Part shown: in pieces, positions 43,291-51,716 of the stretch | Layout of the letters: the number at the start of each line of letters is the position of its first letter | How positions within the stretch are numbered: position 1 is the stretch's first letter | Source of the DNA: Laedolimicola sp934402125 | Lineage (GTDB): Bacteria; Bacillota; Clostridia; Lachnospirales; Lachnospiraceae | Direction: 5' to 3' | Assembly: GCF_052065835.1 (NCBI RefSeq) | Contig: NZ_JBQHTG010000001.1 | Coordinates: forward strand, 682,001 to 746,000 | Length of the DNA: 64,000 nt | Program-made: the position numbers and the translations under genes | Notes under the pieces: model-generated | The model's input: the letters and a program-made list of their open reading frames with translations, nothing else | What the model was told of the DNA's origin: nothing | Database searches by the model: none

Positions 43291-43941
43291 GACCGTGATC
43301 ACTGTATTGTTACAGCCAAACGACATATCACTATTTTCAATGGCATCCGGCAGGTCTTTTAACTCTACTATCGGCAGGTCTGACTCTTGTTCAGAACCTG
43401 CCTGATCTTCAAATGTTATATCATCCGCCAAAGGAATCGTTACTTTGCCAACAGAATAATAAACCGGATAATCGTTAAAGGTCACAGTACGATACAAGCC
43501 GTCCTCTTCCATCAATTCAATTCCATCATTTTCAATGCCCCCATTAATCTGAATAAACCCTGTTTCGGTATTTTTTTCCACCTTGTCCACTGTTATTTCT
43601 TTGTTGCAAAATTGAATTTTGGAACCGCTCGCTAATTTGTCTATGGCTTCCATCTCATAACGGTCATATTCATATACTTCTACTGTCAATTCATATCCAG
43701 CGTCTGTTTTAATAAGATCATCTGCTGTAAATGAAACAGAATATCCGCCATCAGCCAGAGCATCCTGAGCCGTTTCCAAAGGATATAACGGTTTTACCAC
43801 AGCTTCCGATTCTTCCATATTTGTCCCGGTTTCCGTGTTTACCCTGGTTTCTGCATCTGGTGCAGAAGCTCCGCATCCAGTTGCTGCAACTATGGTCAAT
43901 ACTGCTCCCACTAACATAGTAACTAATAAATTCTTTTTCAC
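43246..43941 (-). CDS. Lipoprotein regulated by the island two-component system
   Basis: 231 residues. GTG start (an AAGGT lies eleven bases upstream). Signal peptide with lipobox AATGC. The body is acidic and Val/Glu-rich (VEKNTETGFIQINGGIENDG), probably beta-rich, with no recognised family. It is the first gene after the response regulator on the minus strand and is preceded by the TTAAC-repeat promoter, so it is probably a direct target of that system. Its stop may be the result of a frameshift, because coding-like sequence continues in another frame. Confidence 0.7.
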   Translation of the reverse strand: MKKNLLVTMLVGAVLTIVAATGCGASAPDAETRVNTETGTNMEESEAVVKPLYPLETAQDALADGGYSVSFTADDLIKTDAGYELTVEVYEYDRYEMEAIDKLASGSKIQFCNKEITVDKVEKNTETGFIQINGGIENDGIELMEEDGLYRTVTFNDYPVYYSVGKVTIPLADDITFEDQAGSEQESDLPIVELKDLPDAIENSDMSFGCNNTVITVRQEQIVQIIRYWVP

Positions 43942-43983
43942 AATCTTTCTTACCTTTCCTTTTTATTTTTTCTGAATAATATG

Positions 43984-44015
43984 ATTATAAAAAACCGGTG
44001 TTAAAAAAGCGTTAA
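43984..44015 (-). promoter_or_regulatory. Tandem TTAAC operator and promoter before the lipoprotein
   Basis: Minus-strand TTAAC at 44015-44011 and 44004-44000, 11 bases apart, then TATAAT (43989-43984) after 10 bases. The layout is that of an activator of the OmpR/Trans_Reg_C type binding over the -35 region. The element is duplicated at 41083-41115. Confidence 0.6.
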
Positions 44016-44107
44016 TTTTTTCCCTGTTTTGGCAAAATATATTGCACAAATCCCCCCCCCCACACATTTTTTGTGTAATATTTATAGATTTCTTTCAGAA
44101 AATTCAA

Positions 44108-44152
44108 AAAAATCCCGTCCTGCCCTGTTTTGAGGGTAAGACGGGATTTCCC
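44108..44152 (-). terminator. Terminator after the response-regulator gene
   Basis: AAATCCCGTC/GACGGGATTT stem with inner CCCT/AGGG, followed on the minus strand by TTTTTGAATTTT. Confidence 0.8.
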
Positions 44153-44171
44153 ACCTGCCACTGCTTCTTTC

Positions 44172-44993
44172 CTAAACCTCACTGCCCGGTTTTTGAAAAA
44201 CTGTGGCTTCTTTCATGCTGTTTAACTGTCCGTTTCTAGTTTCCGACCACGAATACTCATTCAGGTAATATCCCCCGTAACTTTTCAATCCCTCCGTCTC
44301 CCCGTCCAGTATGCGGTACAGGTCACATTCCACCATGTCCTTCACGATATACTTGCTCTTTTCACCAGAACCTATAATATCCTCAATCCCATTTTTCTTC
44401 AGTTCATCCATAAGCTGGTAGAAAGTGACCCGGTACAAGGTCTGCGTTTTTTCATCCGCACACCTGTCCTGCCACAGACAGGCTATGGCTTCCCCGGTCG
44501 TCAACCCTGTTTCCCCCCTGTCCACCAGCAATGCAAGCAGCTCCTGTTTTTTTCCGCCCAGAGCCAGCCGCTTTCCGTCCACACGCACGGTAAAATTGGG
44601 AATTGTTTCGATTTCCACCCTCTTTTTGGGACGGGAGTGCATCAATGCAGCCGTTTCCAACGCTTCCCCGATTTCCGCCTTCGTGTACGGCTTCATGATA
44701 TACCCAAGTGCCTTCACACCAAATGCGTCCAGTGCATACTGCTCAAAAGCCGTCATAAAAAATATCCTGATGTTGCAGTCCTTTTTCTTTAACTCCCTCG
44801 CAAGCTCAATGCCTCCCATATCCGGCATCTCTATGTCCAAAAAGGCTACGTCTATCCTGTTCTCCCCTGCATACCGGATTGCCTCCTCGCAATCCGAAAA
44901 CAGACGGAGGCTTTCGATTTCCGGAAACCCCTTCGCCTTTAACCGGAACGTGTCAAGTGCCGGTTGTTCATCATCCACGCAAATCACTTTCAT
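44172..44993 (-). CDS. Response regulator with SARP-like winged-helix output
   Basis: 273 residues. Receiver (about 1-120) with acidic pair VDDEQ, phosphorylated Asp53 in VAFLDIEMPDMGG, Thr in FFMTAFEQ and Lys in IMKPY. A Trans_Reg_C/SARP-type winged helix follows (FTVRVDGKRLALGGKKQELLALLVDRG, about 150-225), then a short BTAD-like tail (DLYRILDGETEGLKSYGGYYLNEYSW). It should bind tandem DNA repeats, and the TTAAC-N6-TTAAC elements nearby are the obvious candidates. It follows its kinase by 7 bases. A decayed copy and a scar of the same gene lie elsewhere in the island. Confidence 0.9.
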   Translation of the reverse strand: MKVICVDDEQPALDTFRLKAKGFPEIESLRLFSDCEEAIRYAGENRIDVAFLDIEMPDMGGIELARELKKKDCNIRIFFMTAFEQYALDAFGVKALGYIMKPYTKAEIGEALETAALMHSRPKKRVEIETIPNFTVRVDGKRLALGGKKQELLALLVDRGETGLTTGEAIACLWQDRCADEKTQTLYRVTFYQLMDELKKNGIEDIIGSGEKSKYIVKDMVECDLYRILDGETEGLKSYGGYYLNEYSWSETRNGQLNSMKEATVFQKPGSEV

Positions 44994-45000
44994 TTCTTTT

Positions 45001-46782
45001 TCACTCCGTCTTCTGTATTTTATGTTTTCCGGGAATCGTAATGGTTACTGTTGTACCCTGCCCCGGTATGCTTTTTATGTCCATTGTCCCTCCCACCATA
45101 TACTTCAGGCGGAAACGGACATTTTTCATTCCGACAGATTCCTGCCCCGGTGCATTTGTCATGTCAAACCCCACACCGTCATCGGAAATCTCAATAATGA
45201 CGTCGCCGTTTTCCGCCCATGTGTGCAGGACGACGGTCCCTCCCTGCTTCTTATGAAGCAGCCCGTGCTTGATTGCATTTTCCACCAAAGGCTGGAGAAC
45301 CAGCGGAGGAATCTTGAAATTATCTGCCTCAATGTTTTTTGCAAACTGTATCTTTTCGCCGAAACGCACCTGCTCAAGAAAGACATATTCCTCCAGCTGT
45401 TCCAGTGATTTTGTAAAGGCTTCCGGCTCGTCCTTCTCCATAATGTTAATGTAGCTCCTTAAATAATGGGCGAACATGACCAGTGTTTCTTCCGCTTTCT
45501 GCGGGTCATATTCACACATACCACTGATTGTATTCAGGATATTGAATACAAAATGCGTCCGTATCTGGCTCATGGCGAGGACTATGTGGCTATTTTTCAG
45601 TTCCTCCCTGAGCTTTTCCGCCCTGATGGAATCCTGCCGGTTCTTCGCCACCAGCCATGCTGCTCTGACAAAATGGAACACAAACAGCACCGTAAATATT
45701 ATTTTAATGCAGATGCCGCCCCGCCACCAGCCCGTACAGGAGTTAACAAGCTCAAGCAACAACACGGTCAGCAGCACAATTGCGGAAGGCAGCATCAGTC
45801 CCCTACGCTTTCCGCCGTCCTCTGCCTCCATAACGGTCAAAACGAGCAGAAGCAGGCTGACAGCTCCCTGCACCGCTGCCCAATAAATACCCGTGTCATA
45901 AATCCCCTTTGCCCCGGCAAGGGACACCACCATAAGAACAAAGTCAGTGAGCATCAGCACATATACTGCAATTTCCGATACTTTTCTGCGTTTCCCATGC
46001 AGCAATTCAGCCACACACGCACCCATCAGCCATGCCGCACCCATCATAGCAAGCCGTCTGGCATATGTATTGAATGCCATCTGCCCACTCCAGAGGGAAA
46101 TGTCCTTTGCGTCAAGATACATATACACCCCCATCATGAGTGACATGAGTCCGGACTTTAGCAGCAGACTGTTGCCAGGGAGACGTAAAAGCCTGTAGCC
46201 AGCCGCTGTTCCGATGAGTGCAATGGAAACCACAAGAATGAAAATACTAGTTGCCTTATACGGCAGGCTCTGCCGCTCAAAATAGTTTTTCATTACCACA
46301 TCACTACCAATGTAGATGGAATCCAGAAACTGATTATATGCGTCCCTGTTTCCAAAACCATGGGGATTATACAATTTTATTTCAAATACGTCCTCCGGCG
46401 ATGCTGACGGAAACACCCACGATACCCACGTGCTACCGCACATATCCGGGAACTTTTCATGGCTTGATTCATATAGGATTTCCCCGTCCCTGCATATATC
46501 CACACCGATGTGGTTTAGATAAAATCTTATTTCTGCCCCCTCCAACAGTTCTGTATCAAATCTGCCACGGAGCGTTACAGCCCCGTTATAAGAAGACAGA
46601 TCTGTTTTTGCGTCAAGCATCTGCCATTCTCCGCCACCTTGACTGTACTCGCCTGTAAAATGAACAGGCATGGGGATTGGCATGACAGCCTGATGACTTT
46701 GGCAACTGGCTGATATTACAAGAAGTCCTGCTATGAGGAACATAACTGTATACAGAATTAAATTTATTGGTATTTTCTTCAA
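45001..46782 (-). CDS. LytS-type sensor histidine kinase with extracellular sensor
   Basis: 593 residues from a TTG start eight bases after AAGGA. Signal-anchor helix (about 8-28), an extracellular beta-rich domain (about 35-175; LNHIGVDICRDGEILYESS suggests 7TMR-DISMED2-like folding), about seven membrane helices (175-380), then His_kinase (SQIRTHFVFNILNTIS, His410) and HATPase (QPLVENAIKHG; DDGVGFD; GTTVTITIPG). The layout resembles 7TM sensors of carbohydrate-like ligands. Its cotranscribed regulator probably controls the lipoproteins and the adhesin operon. It is the only intact copy of three. Confidence 0.9.
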   Translation of the reverse strand: MKKIPINLILYTVMFLIAGLLVISASCQSHQAVMPIPMPVHFTGEYSQGGGEWQMLDAKTDLSSYNGAVTLRGRFDTELLEGAEIRFYLNHIGVDICRDGEILYESSHEKFPDMCGSTWVSWVFPSASPEDVFEIKLYNPHGFGNRDAYNQFLDSIYIGSDVVMKNYFERQSLPYKATSIFILVVSIALIGTAAGYRLLRLPGNSLLLKSGLMSLMMGVYMYLDAKDISLWSGQMAFNTYARRLAMMGAAWLMGACVAELLHGKRRKVSEIAVYVLMLTDFVLMVVSLAGAKGIYDTGIYWAAVQGAVSLLLLVLTVMEAEDGGKRRGLMLPSAIVLLTVLLLELVNSCTGWWRGGICIKIIFTVLFVFHFVRAAWLVAKNRQDSIRAEKLREELKNSHIVLAMSQIRTHFVFNILNTISGMCEYDPQKAEETLVMFAHYLRSYINIMEKDEPEAFTKSLEQLEEYVFLEQVRFGEKIQFAKNIEADNFKIPPLVLQPLVENAIKHGLLHKKQGGTVVLHTWAENGDVIIEISDDGVGFDMTNAPGQESVGMKNVRFRLKYMVGGTMDIKSIPGQGTTVTITIPGKHKIQKTE

Positions 46783-46818
46783 AGTATCATTCCTTAGTGA
46801 AAAATTTTTTTTATTATA

Positions 46819-46989
46819 TCATAAATAACCTCGCCATTCCACAAAAAAGGACGTACCACCAGCAATATATTCAGTTTCTTCTACACTAAATCCATATTCC
46901 TGAGCTACCGCTTCGACCCTTATGTATCTTTTTATTACCTCTCCACCATGAAGGTAAGCCCTAACATCCGGCTGTAATTGTGTTACCAT
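46819..46989 (-). CDS. Small mobile-element-type protein, 56 residues
   Basis: MVTQLQPDVRAYLHGGEVIK… ends in GGTSFFVEWRGYL. It starts nine bases after the stop of a 49-residue frame upstream, with AGGTG at usable spacing. No family recognised. Such pairs of tiny genes are common near the ends of clostridial conjugative elements. It lies just upstream of the LytS-type kinase start, possibly in the same message. Confidence 0.45.
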   Translation of the reverse strand: MVTQLQPDVRAYLHGGEVIKRYIRVEAVAQEYGFSVEETEYIAGGTSFFVEWRGYL

Positions 46990-46998
46990 CCTTTTCAC

Positions 46999-47148
46999 CT
47001 ACTTATAAAATTCATCATCTACTATATGGAATGTCTCAATATACTCATCAAATATTTTCAAATTCACAAGTACTAACTGACCTAGCTTATAGATTGCTTT
47101 GGCATCCTTAGCCATCTGCATAAACTTTGATATACTCATATGATACAT
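46999..47148 (-). CDS. Small protein, 49 residues
   Basis: MYHMSISKFMQMAKDAKAIYKL… ends in HIVDDEFYK, preceded by GAAGGAG six bases before the ATG. Helical, with no known domain. It is the first frame after an 11-base-pair class hairpin on the minus strand and is followed closely by the 56-residue frame, so the two are probably cotranscribed. Confidence 0.4.
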   Translation of the reverse strand: MYHMSISKFMQMAKDAKAIYKLGQLVLVNLKIFDEYIETFHIVDDEFYK

Positions 47149-47187
47149 TTCTGCTCCTTCGCTATATCAGCTGTTCCTATAACGCAA

Positions 47188-47230
47188 AAAGAGGACATCT
47201 TCTAAATTTCTTTAGAAAATGTCCTCTAAG
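47188..47230. terminator. Hairpin near the island right end
   Basis: AGAGGACAT-c-TTCTAAA pairs with TTTAGAA-a-ATGTCCTCT. On the minus strand it is followed by TTTTTGCG, so it can terminate transcription leaving lysS. Confidence 0.65.
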
Positions 47231-47305
47231 TAATACAATCTTTAATTTTTCAGACTAAGCAATCTGTACTAACGTGTATTGACCTTTATATGACTATAAG
47301 TTTTT

Positions 47306-47338
47306 TTGGTCAAAACTTGGTCAAATGACCTTGACCAA
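47306..47338. repeat. Clustered TTGGTCA repeats after lysS
   Basis: TTGGTCA is at 47306-47312 and 47317-47323 (11 bases apart), followed by the inverted TGACC (47326-47330) and TTGACCAA (47331-47338). No protein frame explains them. The position 26 bases beyond the lysS stop suggests arm-type integrase or excisionase sites, or a terminator-like structure. Confidence 0.4.
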
Positions 47339-47363
47339 TCAAATTTAGATGAATTTAATTCTC

Positions 47364-49316
47364 TTAATACAGCTTAGCTCCAGCAGGAATTACATCATCT
47401 AACATAAGCAGATTCAGTCCTTCGTGTCCGTCATACTCGTACACTGCTGAAATTAACATTCCTTCTGATGGGATTCCCATCATCATTCTGGTAGGAAGGT
47501 TTGTGATTGCTACGCATGTCTTTCCTACAAGCTGTTCCGGCTCATAGTACTCATGAATACCGCTTAAAATCGTGCGTTTCTTGTCAGTTCCATCATTTAA
47601 TGTGAACTTGAGAAGCTTCTTTGACTTTGGCACTGCTTCGCAGGCTTCAATCTTTACGACTCTGAAATCAGATTTTGCAAATGTATCAAAATCTACAAAT
47701 TCCTCAAAAAGTGGCTCAATTTTTACTTTTGAAAGATCGAGCTGTACGCTCTCTGCGGACACACTTGTTGTCGGCACACTTTCTGCCGGAGCTGCTTCGG
47801 AAGTCTTGGAAGCCTTCTTGTCTGAGCCTAATGACTTCATTGTCGGGAACAGCAGTACGTCGCGGATAGCTGCGGAATCTGTCAGCAGCATACACATACG
47901 GTCGATACCGAAGCCGATTCCGCCTGTGGGCGGCATACCGATCTCCAGAGCGTTCAGGAAGTCCTCGTCTGTGGTGTTGGCTTCGTCGTCGCCCTGTGCC
48001 AGCAGCTCCTCCTGTGCCTTGAAGCGCTCCCGCTGATCGATGGGGTCATTCAGCTCGGAGTAAGCATTCGCCATCTCCCAGCCGTTCATGAAGAACTCAA
48101 AACGCTCTACATAATCCGGGTTCTCCGGCTTCTTCTTGGTCAGCGGAGAAATCTCGATGGGGTGATCCATTACAAAGGTGGGCTGAAGCAGATGCTCCTC
48201 TACAAACTCCTCGAAGAACAGGTTCAGGATATCGCCCTTCTTATGACGCTCCTCGAACTCCACGTGATGAGCCTTTGCAGCCTCACGCGCGTCCTCCAGC
48301 GTGTGAATCTCATTCCAGTCCACACCGGAATACTTCTTAACGGCGTCGACCATGGTGATACGCTCAAAGGGCTTGCCCAGATCCATCTCAATGCCATTGT
48401 ATACAATCTTGGTGGTTCCCAGTACATCCTGTGCCACGGTACGGTACAGGTTCTCTGTCAGATCCATCATGCCGTGATAATCGGTATATGCCTGATACAA
48501 CTCCATCAACGTGAACTCCGGATTGTGACGGGTATCGATACCCTCGTTACGGAATACACGGCCAATCTCGTACACGCGCTCCAGACCGCCGACGATCAGA
48601 CGCTTCAGATACAACTCCAGGGAAATACGGAGCTTGAAGTCCTCGTCCAGGGCGTTGGAATGTGTAATAAAGGGACGCGCTGCCGCGCCGCCTGCGTTGG
48701 CTACCAGAAGCGGAGTCTCCACCTCCATGAAGCCCTGGGAATCCAGATAACGGCGGATGCTGCTGATAATTTTGGAACGCTTGATAAAGGTATCCTTGAC
48801 ATCACTGTTCATGATCAGGTCGGTGTAGCGCTGACGGTAACGCACGTCCGTATTGGTCAGACCATGGAACTTCTCCGGAAGAATCTGAAGACTCTTGCTG
48901 AGCAGGGTTACCTCTGTCACATGAATGGAGATCTCACCGGTCTTGGTGCGGAATACCTCACCGTGGATACCGATGATATCGCCGATATCGAATTTCTTGA
49001 AATCCTTATATGCTTCTTCACCTACGTTATCTCTTGCCACGTAGCACTGGATATTGCCCTTCAGATCCTGCACATTGCAGAAGGAAGCTTTACCCATGAC
49101 ACGCTTGGACATCATACGTCCCGCGATGGTTACATTCTTACCCTCCAGCGCGTCAAACTCATCTTTGATCTCCTGGCTGTGATGTGTCACGTCAAATTTT
49201 GTAATCTGGAACGGATCCTTTCCGCGCTCCTGCAGATCTGCCAGCTTCTCCCGGCGGACCTTCAAAAGCTGGTTAATATCCTGCTCCTGTCCATTCTGAT
49301 TCTTCTGTTCTCCCAT
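47364..49316 (-). CDS. lysS: Lysyl-tRNA synthetase (class II) fused to a C-terminal tRNA-binding domain
   Basis: 650 residues; typical LysRS is about 490-500. The N-terminal OB-fold (about 60-160) and class II core are normal, with motif 2 FRNEGIDTRHNPEF, motif 3 GIGFGIDRMCML and the ending LLFPTMKSL near residue 500. An Ala/Ser/Glu linker leads to an extra EMAP/Trbp111-type domain (FAKSDFRVVKIEACEAVPKSKKLLKFTLNDGT…MMGIPSEGM…IPAGAKLY), as found on the C-terminus of MetRS. The DNA of this extension is visibly more AT-rich than the core and resembles the island. A homologous fragment lies at 21964-22176. Probably charges tRNA-Lys normally. Confidence 0.93.
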   Translation of the reverse strand: MGEQKNQNGQEQDINQLLKVRREKLADLQERGKDPFQITKFDVTHHSQEIKDEFDALEGKNVTIAGRMMSKRVMGKASFCNVQDLKGNIQCYVARDNVGEEAYKDFKKFDIGDIIGIHGEVFRTKTGEISIHVTEVTLLSKSLQILPEKFHGLTNTDVRYRQRYTDLIMNSDVKDTFIKRSKIISSIRRYLDSQGFMEVETPLLVANAGGAAARPFITHSNALDEDFKLRISLELYLKRLIVGGLERVYEIGRVFRNEGIDTRHNPEFTLMELYQAYTDYHGMMDLTENLYRTVAQDVLGTTKIVYNGIEMDLGKPFERITMVDAVKKYSGVDWNEIHTLEDAREAAKAHHVEFEERHKKGDILNLFFEEFVEEHLLQPTFVMDHPIEISPLTKKKPENPDYVERFEFFMNGWEMANAYSELNDPIDQRERFKAQEELLAQGDDEANTTDEDFLNALEIGMPPTGGIGFGIDRMCMLLTDSAAIRDVLLFPTMKSLGSDKKASKTSEAAPAESVPTTSVSAESVQLDLSKVKIEPLFEEFVDFDTFAKSDFRVVKIEACEAVPKSKKLLKFTLNDGTDKKRTILSGIHEYYEPEQLVGKTCVAITNLPTRMMMGIPSEGMLISAVYEYDGHEGLNLLMLDDVIPAGAKLY

Positions 49317-49340
49317 TCCCGTACTCCTCTCGTATCTCTC

Positions 49341-49823
49341 TTACTTGGATCTCTGGATCTCAAGTACCTTATATTCAATTTCGCCTGCCTGCGTCTCTAC
49401 CTTGATGGTGTCGCCTACACGCGCGCCAATCAGGGCTTTTCCTACCGGAGACTCATTGGAAATCTTGCCGTTCAGACTGTTTGCCTCGGAGGAGCCTACC
49501 AGCTTGAACTCTTCTTCCTCATCATATTCCACATCCAGAACCTTAACCACGCAGCCTACGCTGATCTTGTCCAGATCTACCTCGTCCTCTACTACAACCT
49601 CTGCGTTCTTCAGGATCTTCTCGATCTGCTCGATTCTGGCCTCGATATCACGCTGCTCGTCCTTTGCTGCATCGTACTCGGCATTCTCGGACAGGTCTCC
49701 CTGCTCTCTTGCCTCTTTGATCTTCTGCGCAACCTCTTTTCTCTGGACAACCTTCAGATCCTGAAGCTCGTCCTCCAGCTTTTTCAGTCCCTCATAAGTC
49801 AGTAAGTTTTTCTTCTCGCTCAT
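49341..49823 (-). CDS. greA: Transcription elongation factor GreA
   Basis: 160 residues, normal length. The N-terminal coiled coil (LKKLEDELQDLKVVQRKEVAQKIKEAREQGDLSENAEYDAAKDEQ) carries the acidic tip DLSENAEY that reaches into the RNA polymerase channel to stimulate cleavage of backtracked RNA. The C-terminal domain ends with the family segment ISNESPVGKALIGARVGDTI. It lies 24 bases upstream of lysS in one operon behind a consensus promoter. Confidence 0.96.
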   Translation of the reverse strand: MSEKKNLLTYEGLKKLEDELQDLKVVQRKEVAQKIKEAREQGDLSENAEYDAAKDEQRDIEARIEQIEKILKNAEVVVEDEVDLDKISVGCVVKVLDVEYDEEEEFKLVGSSEANSLNGKISNESPVGKALIGARVGDTIKVETQAGEIEYKVLEIQRSK

Positions 49824-49944
49824 TTTTTACATCCTTCCTGGTTCTTATCTATTCCATTATATCTTTTTCTGTCACAATTATTCCTGTCAGATTTCTGAGA
49901 AATGGCGTAACCCAATACTCTCCCATCATCAGAATATCCACGAT

Positions 49945-49973
49945 ATTATACACTCAAAGCTTCCGGTTGTCAA
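49945..49973 (-). promoter_or_regulatory. Consensus promoter of greA-lysS
   Basis: Minus-strand TTGACA (49973-49968), 17-base spacer and TATAAT (49950-49945), identical to the consensus. The leader to greA is about 115 bases. Confidence 0.85.
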
Positions 49974-49991
49974 TCATTCGTGGGTTTTTCC

Positions 49992-50951
49992 CTACATTTC
50001 ACGCAAAAGCGCTTCCATTTCCTCCAGGCTCTCCACACTGTTGATTCTGCCCCGTAGCTTTGCGGATCCGGGCAGTCCCGTGGTATACCAGGAGATATGC
50101 TTCCGCATCTCCCGGATGCCTGTATAATCGCCCTTATGCTCCACCTGCATCCGGGCGTGACGGAGCATCATTTCCTTTACCTCTTCCTTCGAGGGCTTCT
50201 CCGGCGCCTTCCCGGTTTCCAGGTATTCACTCACCCGGCGGAATAGCCAGGGGTTGCCTCTGGCAGCCCGTCCAATCATAACGCCATCGCAGCCGGTCTC
50301 CTTAAGGAGCGCCTTTGCCTTCTCCGGGCTGTCCACATCGCCGTTTCCGATAACCGGAATCGACACGGCCTCCTTCACCTGACGGATAATCTCCCAGTCG
50401 GCCTTTCCGGAATAAAACTGCTCCCTGGTCCGTCCGTGTACGGCCACAGCCGCCGCGCCGCTGGCCTCAGCAATTCTGGCAATCTCCACCGCATTTACAT
50501 GGTCATCGTCAAAGCCCTTCCGGAACTTCACCGTCAGCGGCTTTTTCACAGCCCGGGATACCTTGGTAATGATCTCCTCTATCAGCTTCGGATTCTTCAT
50601 CAGCGCCGAGCCTTCTCCGTTTCCCACAATCTTCGGTACCGGGCAGCCCATATTGATATCCAGAATATCGAAGGGGCGTTCCTCGATCTGCGCCGCGATT
50701 TCCGCCATCAGATCCGGTTCGGATCCAAAAAGCTGCAGGGATACCGGATGCTCCCTTTCGTCCGTCTCCATCAGCTTCTCCGTATTGCGGTTATGGTAAG
50801 CAATGGCCTTGGCGCTGACCATCTCCATACACACCAGCCCCGCGCCCTGTTCCCGGCATAACATACGAAAAGGCAGGTCGCTTACACCTGCCATTGGCGC
50901 CAGTATGACCGGATTCGGAAGCTCCACGCTTCCTATCTTCAATGTCTTCAT
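49992..50951 (-). CDS. dusB: tRNA-dihydrouridine synthase DusB
   Basis: 319 residues. FMN-dependent TIM barrel that reduces uridines in the tRNA D-loop. Motifs: ILAPMAGVSDLPFR near residue 16, the catalytic-Cys region DINMGCPVPKIVGNGEGSALM near 97, KFRKGFDDD near 142, VHGRTREQFYSG near 170, and IPVIGNGDV near 198. It starts immediately after the lgt stop, so translation is coupled. It is last in the lgt-dusB part of the operon. Confidence 0.94.
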   Translation of the reverse strand: MKTLKIGSVELPNPVILAPMAGVSDLPFRMLCREQGAGLVCMEMVSAKAIAYHNRNTEKLMETDEREHPVSLQLFGSEPDLMAEIAAQIEERPFDILDINMGCPVPKIVGNGEGSALMKNPKLIEEIITKVSRAVKKPLTVKFRKGFDDDHVNAVEIARIAEASGAAAVAVHGRTREQFYSGKADWEIIRQVKEAVSIPVIGNGDVDSPEKAKALLKETGCDGVMIGRAARGNPWLFRRVSEYLETGKAPEKPSKEEVKEMMLRHARMQVEHKGDYTGIREMRKHISWYTTGLPGSAKLRGRINSVESLEEMEALLREM

Positions 50952-51716
50952 TTACTGTTCCTTTTCTTTTCTGCCGAAGCCGAAGAAAAAAATCGCTCCG
51001 AATACAAACATAAAAATTGCGATAAACTGGGAGGTAGACAATACGCCTACGCTTCCTCTTTCCAGGTCGCCCCGGAAGTACTCCAGCACGAACCGGCCCG
51101 CGCTGTAAAGCATAAAATACAGACCTGTTACCTGTCCGTCCTTCTTTTTCCATTTTTTAACAAAATAAATCAGAATCAGAAAATGAAGGAAATCCAGCCC
51201 ACTGGAAATGATCTGTGTAGGAACCAGCGGTACGCCGTTGGGAGCATAAGCGGAATTGTGAAAGGTGATGGCAAAAGCGCCTGTTGTCTCCCGTCCGTAG
51301 CAGCAGCCTGCCAGCAGACAGCCGATACGGCCGAAGCCCTGGGCCAGAGCCACAGAGGGCAGGGTCAGATCCAGATAAGCCAATAGCTTCATGTTCCAGC
51401 GTCTGCAATAAAGGACAACACCCACAAAGCCTCCGATCAGCGCGCCGTAGATGACAAATCCCTCCAGCAAATCCCGGTAAAGCAGGCTGGGATCCGCCGC
51501 AATCTGGGGCAGCACCGTAAGGTAATACAAAAGCTTTCCGCCCAGGATTCCGCCGATAACAGCCCAGAAGGTCATGCCAAATACCCGCTCATCATCAAGA
51601 CCGATTTTCCGGGCCCGGTATTCCGCCAGACAGTAGGCTGAGAAAATACCGATGGCAATCATCAGGCCGTAACCGTATACGGTAAAGGGTCCGATTTTTA
51701 AAAGTTCATTATGCAT
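50952..51716 (-). CDS. lgt: Prolipoprotein diacylglyceryl transferase
   Basis: 254 residues with seven membrane helices. It transfers diacylglycerol to the lipobox Cys of prolipoproteins, needed by the several lipoproteins in this window. The Lgt signature GFGRIGCLLAGCCYG (about 128-142) is intact, with Arg in the first helix region and GALIGGFVG. The ATG overlaps the stop of the upstream small gene by 8 bases. Confidence 0.94.
   Translation of the reverse strand: MHNELLKIGPFTVYGYGLMIAIGIFSAYCLAEYRARKIGLDDERVFGMTFWAVIGGILGGKLLYYLTVLPQIAADPSLLYRDLLEGFVIYGALIGGFVGVVLYCRRWNMKLLAYLDLTLPSVALAQGFGRIGCLLAGCCYGRETTGAFAITFHNSAYAPNGVPLVPTQIISSGLDFLHFLILIYFVKKWKKKDGQVTGLYFMLYSAGRFVLEYFRGDLERGSVGVLSTSQFIAIFMFVFGAIFFFGFGRKEKEQ

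Noticed and set aside
48162..49805. 547-codon plus-strand frame opposite lysS and greA
   Set aside because: It is antisense to two well-supported genes, lacks a ribosome-binding site and any domain, and arises from the codon pattern of the real genes.
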